A DNA stretch of 64,000 nt, from assembly GCF_019649055.1 (NCBI RefSeq), contig NW_026570335.1, positions 310,001 through 374,000 on the forward strand. Reading direction: 5' to 3'. Source of the stretch: Paramacrobiotus metropolitanus. Taxonomy: Eukaryota; Tardigrada; Eutardigrada; Parachela; Macrobiotidae. The notes beneath the pieces were generated by a model. It was not told the origin of the DNA, did not search any database, and worked only from the letters and a program-made list of their open reading frames with translations. Position numbers and translations under genes: made by a program. How positions within the stretch are numbered: the stretch's first letter is position 1; every line of letters starts with the position of its first letter. This document shows, in pieces, positions 1 through 11,160 of this stretch.

Positions 1-663
1 GTTTCGTAATAACCCTTAAGACTCCACGTGGTATTTACGTAGGAATTCATAACCGCACTGATGATAGATGAATCCAGGTATCTTTTATGTGCAAATAATT
101 TTATACTGCCATAAAGTGAACGTGAGAAACCATGGACGTCTTACCTGTCTGAGAATAACGGGATCTTCATAAAGACTTTATGGCTTCCTGATGGCTGAGC
201 CAACACATAAAGCGTGGCTTTGTGTTGCCGGATATGTACAGAGTGTAGATACTTTGACACCTAAACAATCAACCGAGGAGGATGTGTTTGCGCCTCTCCG
301 TTTGGACCCGATATTTTCACGTGTACTAATTTTAATTGCCGCCCTTTCCGATTACCCGACAAAACATATCGCAAACAGTTAGCATCAAGTCTTTGCGGCA
401 TATTATTCCTTACTTGTTTACTATTCACCCACTAAAACGTATTTAATGAGGCGCCAACGTTAACGCTGGCTCCTGTGTATACTGTAAAAGTGCGTCGCTT
501 GTAAAATAGTCCAATAAAAATCTGAAGTGTGTAGCGAGTGAAGATACAGCATTACCTGAATATAAGCATCCAATACCTTTGATGCCCATAGCGAACAAAT
601 CCCATACTAAAGTATTAAAAAACTGGAGCTTTTTCTTCGTGTAAGTCGTCTGTAGAGTGTAGC
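1..663. other. Upstream intergenic sequence, no supported gene
   Basis: No convincing coding segment or RNA gene was found. One 63-codon open frame on the plus strand (191-382) has no recognisable domain and no clear splice signals around it. The stretch probably includes the promoter side of the secreted-protein gene that starts at 664, but no core promoter element could be placed with confidence. Confidence 0.4.
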
Positions 664-2757
664 ATGCAGCTGTTCTGTTTGATCGTTATCCCTGTTGCTG
701 TGTGCATTGTGGGCAGTAGCTGGATATTGCCGTGTCATGGATGCACATCATGCTTAGAAATTCCGCCAATGTGCCGGGACTTGCGGATCTCAGCATCAGC
801 CAGATGTGTGGATATACCATGCAACTATTCCTTAACGCACGTTGAGGAGATCGATCTAACGGTAAGTGCTCAACTACCTTCCAATACTCCGCTGAATTGT
901 GGGCTGTTTACTGGCTTGAAAAACAACATAATGCCCGTCTGTGCTGCACTGCATCCAGTTAGGAAATTAGGACAATAATAATTGTACTGAATGGTAATAA
1001 TTATTATAAGCGATTATAAGAAGCTGAACCACCTTATAAGATGGTTTCGCTGCTTATGATCGCTCTCATGTGCGAACAAAGACGCTTCATGGTACCAAGC
1101 TAAAGTAAAAGGTAGCATGCTAGCTATAAGCTACAGTCTGTTTGCATTTGCCAACTACAGTAAAGTATTGTATACACAATTCACAGAACAACACAAATTT
1201 CCGTTTTTATGCTAATTTTTACGGTTGCTGATTTGCGTTATTACGGTATCCGTTATAATTTCGGTACTTTAGTTGTGGAATGGCTGTGACAACGGTACTT
1301 CCAGAAACTACATCCATGTTGATCTACTGTACAGCAGCAATGGAGACACGCGACAGCTGATTGCCGTGAACCCCGTTACGGGACAGATTTCTAGAAGTTT
1401 CGATGCAGCAATGGAGCCGGTGACCCAAGTTTATCAGTTTACATACTTTAATCTTGGCCTTAGCCTCTCCTTGTCCAGTTCCGTCAATGTTACGGTAAGC
1501 GTAAGTCCATAATCTGCCGCATTTTGGGATAGAAGCCAGCTTTATGTTCCACAGTAAGCTCCACGTTTATTATAACGTTAGCGGTGCCGCTTAAGCACTT
1601 CAACTGCAACTGCACGGACAGAGCTTAACAGGAGCTTCTTGCTGTGCAACTGTAGCTGGGAGCCTGGGAAAACGATGTAAAGTCAATTAGGTCCTCATAC
1701 AACCTTGGCTGCGCTGAACAGAATCTGGAAAATACCGGATTCCAAACTGGCTTAGTTCGATGTTGAGCCTTTCCGAGTGCAAAAGCGAAAAACCCAAAAC
1801 TGAAATCACAGTAGAAACAGTGTAGCCAGTTGCCTGCGAATCTGCAGCCACGCCCAAGAACAGGCAGTCAGAGCATGCCGTAAATACCTACTTAATTAAC
1901 GTTCGCTGATATATACTGTTATTCTCGTGGCAGTTCAATTTTGCCAGTTGCGCCATAAGACTGACCGGACCACCCAATGGCACAACATTCTGCCCTGCAT
2001 TACCTCCGGACCCGACGACTATGACGTATTTCGACTACCCTCAGTTAACCCTAACGGTAAGAAGTTCAAGGTGCACTGTTATCAATTGGAACATACGTGT
2101 TGCCACCTATATGAAATATGAAGCCCGGTGTACTTTGAGCGTACAGAGTACAGAAAAGTTTTTTTAGTGCAATAAATGCAGTATTTATCGAGCTATCAAA
2201 CCAGCAGTTGAGAAAATCTCTGGCAGGATTTTTGCCGCTTGGCTTGTCGACCAGTTCAGTTTAGAATAGCGCACACTGCTTAATTCACGCAACCTATGCT
2301 CAGTGTTATTTAAGTAAATTGGAGTTTTCAACCTGAAACATTCGTTTATTTCCCGCTATTTGTTTCCCACCACCACATTCTGTTTTAGGCAAGTAATGTA
2401 CCGGACGGGATCGATTTGGTATGGGATTTACCGGTAGACTATAGCGGTCTCGGCGCTTCGTTAGCTGATCTAACCAGCCAAGCCGGATCCCCCGCGATCT
2501 ATTCGCCGGCCGTCCTCGATTATGGCGCCAATCCGGGTGCAATTTTAATCAGTAATTACAACTCTTTGTTCAACTTTCCACCATCAAGTAAAACCGGGAT
2601 CTATGGGGCTTCAAATTATCCCGGCGTCATAAACTATTCGGGCTGTCAGACGCTACTTTTCTCCGTTGCGCCATCTCAGACGGTAAATACACCCTACCTG
2701 GCCGGGTCTACAGTGATTGAGGTAAAGGTTACCACGAAAATGGCAGGTAAAAGTTGA
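664..2757 (+). CDS. Four-exon secreted protein of unknown family
   Basis: Proposed exons are 664-861, 1273-1494, 1934-2056 and 2389-2757, giving 303 residues if the last exon ends at TGA 2755-2757. All three introns (411, 439 and 332 bp) are GT-AG and phase 0, and each upstream exon ends ACG|GTAAG. The start at 664 gives a classical signal peptide: MQLFCLIVIPVAVCIVGSS, then a Cys-rich stretch (CTSC, CRD, CVD, CNY). N-glycosylation sequons occur in exon 1 (NYS), exon 2 (NGT, NVT) and exon 3 (NGT), which fits a secreted or extracellular protein. Exon 3 is read from the acceptor at 1933; a nearby acceptor at 1947 opens another frame but fits the phase pattern less well. A further ACG|GTAAA donor at 2682/2683 is also in phase 0, so exon 4 may end there and the gene may continue. 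I do not recognise the family. Confidence 0.55.
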
Positions 2758-3259
2758 AATCGTTGTTAAAGAAACTTGCTTTTGCAGGTCTGTTTCGATC
2801 CAGCTGGAACAACTTGCATGTTCTTTTAAAAACGGCACCCCTAGAATGCTTGAAAAGCACTAGGGAATGTTTCATTAAAATGAGGGGCTCTTGAAATATA
2901 CGTTGTTGCGTGCTATCTGTCAACAAAAACTATAATATTGCATCCGTTACCATTAAACTGTCGGTCAACTAGTTTAAGGTTTTGTCTAACAGTTCTCTGG
3001 GGCAAATTAATGGATGTTTGGCATACAAGGTATGTGACAGGAAGATGTGCTAATATGTCGCTTATTCTGCTGTCTCACTGTTTTTAAAATTGTTTAAGGT
3101 GGTTTACTATGCTTTATCGCCTTGCGCTGTATTAGAAACTGACATCATATCCCCACTAAAGAACCTACACTTGTGACTTATAATATTTTGTCGCTTCCTC
3201 CGTCATTTCGGTTGCTGTCTGCGCTGTTTATTTAACCTTTTTAGAGCGTATTTCGAGTG
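2758..3259. other. Intergenic, no supported gene
   Basis: AT-rich sequence with only short open frames. It follows the stop of the secreted-protein gene and would contain its 3' UTR if that gene ends at 2757. No RNA gene or strong repeat was recognised before the tRNA-like repeat begins near 3260. Confidence 0.35.
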
Positions 3260-3488
3260 CTACGGATACGGGTTCGAATATGGTTACAGACTCGGAAAAG
3301 GACTCTAAGCAGGGCGCAATCCGAGGGAAACCAAGAAACGGCTGAAAAAGGCACCGATGGGGGAATCGAACCCCGGCTACGTCGTTAGATCCGCGTAGGC
3401 AGAAGTAGCCGCAGTACCACTGCACCACGGAGCAACACACTGAAATCTTTTGAAAGACTTCATCGCTTTACGTGAGCCGCTTCTCTCT
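3260..3488 (-). repeat. tRNA-derived SINE-like repeat, copy A
   Basis: Read on the minus strand, the segment has a perfect pol III A box (TGGTGCAGTGG, complement of 3417-3427) and a perfect B box (GGTTCGATTCC, complement of 3362-3372), 44 nt apart. A GGCTAC/GTAGCC stem lies between them. The acceptor stem does not pair properly and the variable loop is missing, so it is not a normal tRNA gene. About 60 bp upstream of the A box and about 90 bp downstream of the B box are shared with copy B (16165-16340, plus strand). The downstream part is also shared with copy C (3650-3740). Shared flanks on both sides of a tRNA-like core point to a SINE family. Confidence 0.6.
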
Positions 3489-3649
3489 TCACACCCACTT
3501 TGCAGCTTTCGCTACGTCCTCGTAGCGTGACGAAGCGATCCTCCAAGGGCAGCTCGGCTCACCGCATCCTCCATTCGTGTTATCGTTTTATTCGTTTTTG
3601 CTGTGTTCCTCTCCGTTTGAGGTTAGCACACCAGGCTCATACCATAGGT

Positions 3650-3740
3650 CTGTGGTCGAACCGTGATGTGCTGCCATCTAAGAAGGGCGCATATCCGAGG
3701 AAAACCGAGGAACGGCTGAAAAGGCACCGATGAAGTGCTT
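3650..3740 (-). repeat. tRNA-derived SINE-like repeat, partial copy C
   Basis: This is the post-B-box part of the same family as 3260-3488, in the same orientation. The two share the GGCTGAAAAGGCACCGATG core, the CCGAGGAAAACC region and the GGGCGCA motif (all written on the plus strand). The A and B box part is absent, so this is a truncated copy or a local duplication of copy A. Confidence 0.5.
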
Positions 3741-6518
3741 GATAAATTTTTTTATCAAGCACCTCATGTTTCTAATGTTAAGTCTATAAGAGTAAGAAGC
3801 AGCCATTAACAATTTATTAGAAAAATGTGGTTACTACGCGTTAATCAAATAAGGATTGTGTATAGTCGAGTGTTTACTGAAATTTGTTTACTGAGTGTAA
3901 AACTTCCTTACTGCTTAAACGTATTTGTTTGTTATGAAAAAAACTGGATATTTATTGCAAGGCATCAATAATTTTTTGGTGATTTTAAATGAAAAGAGGC
4001 ACACAATATCGCCACTGCAGCCATCACACTACGTTGCACTTCATAAACGAATCTCAATCATCAACTTACAATTACAGCATGGAAACTGTGTCAACAGAAT
4101 GATTGCTGCATTGTGCGGTTACGGGGAAAAACGGAAGTCTGTAGTCTTCTCGATTCACATTAACGTAAACTGATGCGCTTTTCTTTTTTTACAATACAAT
4201 TTAACGATGAAAGCAAACTTAAACGATAATCTAACAAACTACATTAACTAATTCTAACGGCTAGTTAATTGTGCAGCATTTTCTAGTAAAACGGTAATAA
4301 AAAATCAGTACGATGGCACATGCACTTCCGAAATGACACTTGATGGCATATGTATACATCACATGACCAAACTCGTAATCTGTATACGAGTACAGGTGGG
4401 CTTACAGATATAGCCATATTATGTAGAAACGAACAAGACTGTGTAGACTATGTAGAATAATCCAAGATAACCAATTTGCGGCATCGCGTGCGATCGCCGT
4501 GCACGCGTCACTGTGCGAGAAAGGTCACTGGAGGCGTGGTACAATATTGCACCGCTTTAAGCAACTAAAACGGGTAGAAAAAAAACGGTAAATTGGTAGA
4601 AATTACCTCGGCTCCTGCATTTTACTGCACAAGTAAAAAACATCATTAAGTTTTCACAATCAAGGAAACTTAATTAAAATACTATTACTCTTTTTCTAAA
4701 TTTTGCCGTTCTTATGCTGTCTACCACTACTCTATATAATTATTACCGACATAGCAGAAAAAAAGGCGAAAACCCCGCAACGTTCAAATGCAGTATCAGT
4801 ATGCAGTTCAAATGCAGTACATCTTAACTAATACCTACCTTAGTACTTTAATAATTGTAATGCTACGAGTAGGCGTTGTTTACTTCCCATGGTCACAACA
4901 AACAGGCGAATTCAACCTATTTTTTTCTTGCGTTAGGATTGCTGTTATCAACCCAGTTCTGTGTCGGTTGAGGGGCTATAATTATAAAGTAAACGTCGAA
5001 TATTTGCCTATTTAACCGATACTTGGCAAATGATGTTTCTCAAGTGACCGACTGGATATCTTTGTAATTAATTACGGTTCAAAAAAGTTTAATTGTGGCC
5101 GCTTGTTTTGTGCACTCGATGCCCAGAGGCCACAAGATTGGGATTTCCGAGCAGCTCAACTGGCACATTTTGCTTATAAGTTACTCTGACTAAGAAAATT
5201 TTGCTTTGGCAAATCTAAAAGGCTTTCACGGCTTGCTCGTGCAAACGTATGCACACCTTGCATCAGTTGTGGCACCCTGATGGGTATGCGCGGTGGAAAT
5301 CCCGGCATACTCGTATCGTTATTTAAGCCTGCTGTTAACATTATTTGGGGTTGTATCTGTACGGAACGTTTTACCAATTAGTCCACAGTATATAAAAAAA
5401 TCTATCACCCGGTATTTGCAGGAATTTCTCTGAACACGACACTGCGACCGTTGTTGCAATGTTTACTACGAGCATGCAGCGATCTTCATTCGAACATAGA
5501 GATTTACAGTACATTTGGGCCGTTGTTCTACGATCTTTTGTATTTTATGCTGTTGTTAGTGTGCCTATCTGTACATTATAATGTAGTTGCATACCTGCGA
5601 AAATGCAACTACTGTACATCATGCGGAAATGGAGTGGGTGAAATTTGGGAGGATTAACAAGCAGAAAGGTTTTCCTTCGCCCGGAAGGTCCTTCGCCATT
5701 TTCAGCAGGCCTAGGGCACTTTCACTACGACCCGGTAAATCACTGGCGAACGGCCCAACGTGCACAGACCTTTTTAACCGATTGAACAAGAATGTATTCG
5801 GTGCATCGCGATGCACTAATTCTGGATCCCATGGAGCAGCGTCACCTTAGAGATCTGTTGAGGAACGGCAGACTGCCGGTGTTGCCGCGTAACGCATCCA
5901 ATATTTCGAAGATATTGCGCTTTCCAGATGGCGCCTAGTTGCAGACTTGCAGTAATGTCATTTCCGGTGCGCAGGTTCAGTTAGAGGGAGCAGCGCAGTA
6001 CATTTCATAATTCGGGGAAACGGGATCGATCCTTTACTGCTGGAGACATTATTGACTGGTCGTGATCTCGATTTTATATTGATCAGAATGTCAAGAGGCA
6101 AAGGTTTCAAATTTTAACTCATTTGGACGCGGCTGATTAATCAGCCGAATTAATCAATTCGGCTGCGTTGGGTTTCTATTTCTGTTTTGACTGAGGGAAA
6201 AAATTTGAAATTAGGAACGATAGTATTGAACGATGGCTTCGTGCTATGTTTGAGAATTTAAATTCCATGCATTAATCATCATAGACTGGACACTAAATCT
6301 GTAGAAGCCTTTGCACTACGATGCTGTACAGATAAACGCAATGTAACTCTCCTTTATACCTGAACTGTGCAAAGATTATTAATAAAAATGAATAGTTCAA
6401 CGCAATGCCAATGAATATCGTAATTGGATCAAACCTGTAAAAAGAATTCCGTTTGTGAGACGTGCAGTTGCATCTAGGCTTGCGATAGTTTCGAAAAGAG
6501 GATATTAGGCCGTTTTCT
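3741..6518. other. Intergenic, no supported gene
   Basis: About 2.8 kb of mixed sequence with short open frames only (the longest is about 87 codons, 5587-5850). None shows a domain or a convincing splice context. A TATA-like AGTATATAAAAAAA lies near 5387 but no supported ORF follows. A TGCGCTTTCCAGATGGCGCCT stretch near 5918-5938 resembles the tail of the SINE-like repeats. One copy of the dispersed ACTACGAT motif lies at 6306-6326. Confidence 0.35.
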
Positions 6519-6960
6519 TAAGGGAAGTGGCCCGGTACATGGTACCAAAATCGTGTACATGCAGGAAATATTTCACTTTCGCGCACTTCCAAAACCCTTT
6601 TTTCTTTCGTTTTATGACATTCTGTAGTCAGATGATTTGTACACACAAGCGTGAAAACCGTTTGTGCGCGCAACATCCGGTTCGAGTGTTATGACTCTTA
6701 GAAAATTCCAAAAAGTTTAAATGCATTCAGGCGTACCAAAAGTCTCATTACGAACCAATCTCTTTCGAATTTCGCACGTAAATGCACATGGCCATGAAGA
6801 TCGTTTTTACACCGATCCACTGTTCTAGCATGTTTTTCAAATTTTAAAATGAATTTCAAAAATTTTAAAATTCATTTTAAAATTTGAAAAAAATCATGGA
6901 ACTCTGGATCAGTGTAAAAAGCCAAATGGGGCACTGGAATGTGCGAATTATTTATTTTGA
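6519..6960 (+). repeat. Foldback-type repeat, copy 1
   Basis: The left part, starting GTGGCCCGGTACATG and continuing through the GTGCGCGCAACATCCGGTTCG region, is closely shared in the same orientation with 62093-63130. The centre is an imperfect hairpin (about 6804-6920) with arms of roughly 53 bp. Each arm contains TTTTTACAC at the outside and CAAATTTTAAAATGAATTT at the inside. No coding capacity is visible. The structure suits a non-autonomous DNA element, although no clean terminal target-site duplication was located. Confidence 0.55.
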
Positions 6961-7396
6961 ATATTTCTTGTCCGGTTGAAATCTTAGACCGTGGGAAAAA
7001 GAGCTCCGTGTATTTTGTACCGGTGCACATTGTACTGTTCATTGTACATAAGGGGAGTATACGAATATAGCGTGAATCCGACTATTCGCTTTGGCTTGAC
7101 ACCAAAGGACGCTAGAAACCTGAGAACTCCAAAACAGGCAAGCCAGCTAAGGAAGTCACCGCAAAAATTGCTAAAGAGTTTTACAAACTGAACAAAGATG
7201 CTTAACATTGGTTTATAGTTGCAAAGTGCATGTAAGCACGAAACATAATTACAGATCAATTAGTGTTCCTTTCCTTCTCAAAAGTCCAAAGCCGGTTATT
7301 TCAGTTTGTTAAAATCTGGATTTTTAAACAGCGGGAAGCGTAAGTAGCGGTGAGAATTTTATGATGTCACACATTGCAAGTGGCTACCTGTACAGG
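6961..7396. other. Intergenic, no supported gene
   Basis: Two short overlapping open frames on opposite strands (6984-7259) lack homology or splice support. This stretch lies downstream of the collar-domain gene, which ends at 7698 on the minus strand. Nothing else was recognised. Confidence 0.3.
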
Positions 7397-7431
7397 CTGT
7401 ACTGTGCTGTACAGCGTACAGCACAGTACAG
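7397..7431. repeat. Perfect 16-bp inverted repeat with 3-nt loop
   Basis: Arms 7397-7412 (CTGTACTGTGCTGTAC) and 7416-7431 are exact reverse complements around AGC. GTACAG/CTGTAC words continue on both sides (about 7388-7465). It lies roughly 270 bp beyond the 3' end of the collar-domain gene, so it might form a hairpin in a long 3' UTR, but it could equally be a simple-repeat product. Confidence 0.6.
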
Positions 7432-7697
7432 GGTACAACGTACAACTTGCGATGTGCTGTACATGTAAAACATCAATACGATACGAGTAATGAGTGTGTA
7501 CCTAAGCCTAATCTTGAAAAGCGATGCGTAAGTCTACTGGTAACACTATCGTCCATGGCGTTGATGCTGGCGATTTACTCGGCAGTTATACGATGTAATG
7601 AGGATGCCACAGAAACTATTCGATAGGGTCACGGGGATGTCACGAAAAGTGTTCGAACGCGAAACGTTGAGTGGATCTAACTACAGATCACGATAAG

Positions 7698-9280
7698 TCA
7701 GCAGGCGCGTATAAGATAAACTACAGCCTGATAAGGAGGCATGTTGTTGTGAGCCTGGTTACCACCGGCTGGGTTCGTAATATCCGGTTGCACTCTGACG
7801 TAGAAGGTTAACCCGACGCCGTTGAAAGTGGTGAACCGGTTATTTTGATTTGGATCATCATTCCATCCTACCGTGTGTAAGAATTGCCCGTGTTGATGAG
7901 CGGGCATCTCATTCACAGTCAAGTAATGTTCCTTTTCTCCGCCCCTACTTCCAACAGGCAACGACCCATCCGATCCAACAAGGAACTGGCCTTCCAGGTT
8001 CGGTGTCTTTCCATTGGATAATATGCTGGCTAGCTGCGGATATGTAGTGACGTTGAACGGCTGTCCATTGCAGCGCAACCAGCACGCCGTTTGCATATCC
8101 GCGCTCGCCGGTTGGATGGAGCCAACTGGAGGAATCATCGCATCGCGCATTCGATTGATTTGATACTGCAGAGAACTGACCAGTGACGCAGAGTTAGTCG
8201 TGGCCGCCAGGCTGTAATCCGTATGCAGCTTGCTGGCCCGGATGGTTAGCGTTCGGAAGTTTTCTTGTTCGCGCAGTCGGTGGAGATCCAAGCAGTACAT
8301 TGTCACGTCAACAGGGTGACGTTGCTCCGGCAAGTAGGTTGCCTGCCACATTGCCGCAGTAAATTGCGTGGCGGACGTGATGACGGTGATATTCTTGCGG
8401 AAAGCCGGCAGCAACCGTGTCAAATGCTCTTGAAATTGTTCGTGATCGACGAATTCATCAGGCTCTAGAGTAGCATCGAGGCAGTTATTTAACACTTGCT
8501 GCAGCAAAGCAGAGTAATCTTTCTTGCGGAGGAAGACAAATTCGGCAAACTGCTCGGTGACCGTACGGAACATCGGCGCTTCTTGCAAGTGAATGTTATT
8601 GACAACAATGGTTAGTTTTCGTAGATAACTCGGCGGGCGATACGCAAAATGCAAACGCACCGTGAACGTGGTGTCAGTTCCGTTCTGTAGTACAGATTGT
8701 GCTTCGCTGCAGCCAGCACTCGTTGCGCAGCGGATGCGAAAGACCAGTGTTTCCGGAAGACTGGTAATCGGTTCCCATGGTGTGCGAGCATATTGACTCC
8801 CAAAGGAATATTCCAGGTGCATCCACTTGAATGGCAGTGGAAGAATTCGGATCTTCTCTGTTCCTGTCTCCTTCCTAATATAGGCTTTTATTTGTTCGGC
8901 ATAATCTTCATTCCACATTTTAACGGTTAGCTCAAGGTAGAATGAGTCGATGATTTGATCGTACATCACTTTCGTTGATCTGGACAGTAAAGTGGCCATG
9001 GGTGCGAAGAAGAAGGTGGGATCAGCGGACGTTTTTTCCGCCTGAAAAACTTCATTTTGGCGGCCATCGTATGGCACGGTGAATGCCGGAGACGAAAGGT
9101 CGACGACCGCTACGATTACGGAAAGCGTAACATTACACTTAGCACACTGCAGTGATTGTTAGTACATTATTCGAGAAATGGGAAATCAGTCAGGCAGCTT
9201 ACAGTTATAATCGTACCTGTCGTGAAAAGCGGCACTGTAAGGACCACCACCACTAGCGTTGTCAAAGAGAGCGACGCCAT
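7698..9280 (-). CDS. Secreted protein with C-terminal phage tail-collar domain
   Basis: The proposed two-exon gene uses ATG at 9280-9278, exon 1 9280-9217, a 107-bp GT-AG phase-1 intron (9216-9110) and exon 2 9109-7698, ending TGA. The product is 491 residues. Exon 1 encodes MASLSLTTLVVVVLTVPLFTT, a textbook signal peptide, and it joins exon 2 in frame, which is why this start was chosen over the internal GTG at 9077. Residues 23 to about 345 are unrecognised and mostly soluble. Residues 347-491 match the phage tail-collar family: a GSIQP-like entry, WLRCNGQ, TYPQLASIL, TPNLEGQFLVG, then LTVNEMPAHQHGQ and a final HNNMPPYQAVVYLIRAC. That C-terminal pattern is typical of tail-fibre/microcyst collar domains. 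The function is unknown. The intron and signal peptide show a host-adapted gene, not contamination. Its origin by transfer from phage or bacteria is inference. Confidence 0.75.
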
Positions 9281-10300
9281 TTACAATACGCTCCGTAACC
9301 AAAACCGTCAGTAACGGCCAAATGTCGTGACTGATACGAGTTACAGACCGGTAAGGTCTTCCTGTAGACCCTCCTGTAGTAATTCCTTTCTGTTTATGTA
9401 TTTCCAAACCGACTGCTACGGAAATTAGCAAGCGTTTTGTCTTCAGTCTGAGGAGCTGACAGAGGCCTGGGCGATATCCGACTGACAGCGACTGCATTAG
9501 ACAGCCTGGCACGTGTCGACGTGGTATTAATTTAGTCTGCATTCGCAATGCCATTAATTTTAACGTTTATCAATGTGCGATAAGTAAAGCAGTCAATAAT
9601 TAAATTTTTATGCGAAACGTGATAACGGTGCGTTGAAATACAATGATATTTTCTTTGATAAACGTTGACCGCAATCGATGTCGGTGATATCGGGTTTTGT
9701 TTGTAGTCAATATTTAGTCACTCCGACTCAATAATATGGCTTCCAAGTTGGGAGTGTGATCATTCAAACATTGAGTTCAATGATCGAATTTAGCATAACA
9801 GACAAACGCATGGCTTTAACTGGCGCTGATTAGCCGGAGTGTTTCGATGGCTTTTGTAAATGACACAGTAAGCAGAGAAAAATAGTACTTAGTTTTATTG
9901 TCCATGCAACACGGCGCTCACCACCTCCAGGCTTCAGACATCACGTGAAAAAAAATACACACCAGTCTCCAGATAAACGAAACAACAAGTAGGGCATGGA
10001 ACAAAGAAACTCTGTACATAAGAACAACTGAGTTGTATGAAGCGAAAAAGTTCTACAAAAGTCCAGAAAGTAACAACATTTTTAACAGTATCAACAGTCA
10101 TCTATACGGCAATTGTAAGTTCTTTGCTGGATGCCAGTTCACTCGATTTTTACTTCATGGATCAGCGCTTCTGTAAAGGTATCCAGAATCGTGTGTGCTG
10201 TTGGTTTTCGGTTGCTTTAGACGGACGACAGACGCACGAATCGCGCAACTATGCTTCGCAAAAAGCTTCGACCCTCATGGTCTACAAAGATCTCTTGAGC
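9281..10300. other. Intergenic upstream of the collar-domain gene
   Basis: A 122-codon minus-strand frame (9186-9554) overlaps exon 1 of the collar gene in another frame and is treated as a shadow. The rest is AT-rich without supported genes. The promoter of the collar-domain gene should lie here, but no defined element is clear. Confidence 0.35.
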
Positions 10301-10304
10301 TTTC

Positions 10305-10452
10305 CAGGTTTCTCAGTTTTCATTTTTCCCTTTTTGTTAATTTTCCATGCTCTCTAAGATTTCATAGGTTTTCTTAGGTTTTTTACTTTTTTTCTTGTTT
10401 TCCCAGGTGATTTCAAGTCTTCTCAGGTTTTTTTAGTTTTATTAGTTTTCTT
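10305..10452 (+). repeat. Pyrimidine-rich degenerate tandem tract
   Basis: A T-rich strand with repeated variants of TTTCTCAGGTTTTC and TTTTCTTAGGTTTTT gives a loosely periodic low-complexity tract. It resembles repeated splice-acceptor-like sequence, but no coding exon follows. It is probably a decayed simple repeat. Confidence 0.5.
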
Positions 10453-10789
10453 GACAGCTGTTGATTGTTTTAGACAGCTTAATGTGGCTTACTGAACGAA
10501 TTATTGCTTTATGACGAAGCGCCTCGGCGTCGATGTGCCACGCGGCGAAACTCTGCGACCAAATGTCCTGCGTCCAGTTGTGTTCGGTGAACTTTCACGG
10601 TGCTAGTTTCCGAATCTGGAAGAGTGGAAGTGATGCACTGCGAGAGCCCAATGGCAAGCGGTGCTATTGACAACGCGTTCTCGTAGCATCTAGCTTTACG
10701 ATGGTTCCGAAAGTTCTCGTATTAGTGTAGATATGTTCAGTCAGTACAGACCCTGATATTAGGGCCCTTGTTAGTCACTCATTTGTACT

Positions 10790-11060
10790 AAACGTGTGGG
10801 TGCACTTTACTGTCAGAGTAAAAAAAAAAACTTTCGGATGGGAGCCAACGCAAAAAAAATCGGGTTAATAATACTGCATCTTAATTCACCGGAATATTTT
10901 TCGATTGCAGTTATAGCGGTATTCAGTCATAACTACATTGGCTACGCCACTACACCACATTTGCACCATGTTGTGCAAGATGATGAAAAAGTTCCCTACT
11001 GAAAATTGCGCCACATGAAATGGGTAATATTTAGGTTTAAAAAGTTTTGGTTATTCTGAC
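10790..11060 (+). repeat. Interspersed repeat R1, copy 1
   Basis: Homologous over most of its length to 12236-12490 in the same orientation. Shared blocks include ACTGTCAGAG, AACGCAAAAAAA followed by GGGTTAATA, CACTACAC, a CAAGATGATGAAA block and GCCACATGAAATGGG. No coding capacity is supported. The class of element is unknown. Confidence 0.6.
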
Positions 11061-11095
11061 TAAGTAAAGGCAACTTTGAAGTAGCGATGAAGTGA

Positions 11096-11160
11096 AATAA
11101 ATTCAAATATTCAAATATTCAAATATCGAAGTGAAATAAATTCAAATTCAATACAAATGG
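11096..11160 (+). repeat. ATTCAAAT short tandem repeat
   Basis: GTGAAATAAATTCAAAT occurs twice, with ATTCAAAT units repeated between the two occurrences. This is a simple AT-rich microsatellite-like tract next to R1 copy 1. Confidence 0.5.

Noticed and set aside
3349-3427. A functional intron-containing tRNA gene
   Set aside because: A and B boxes are perfect, but the acceptor stem is mismatched and the variable loop is missing; SINE-like flanks are shared with other copies.
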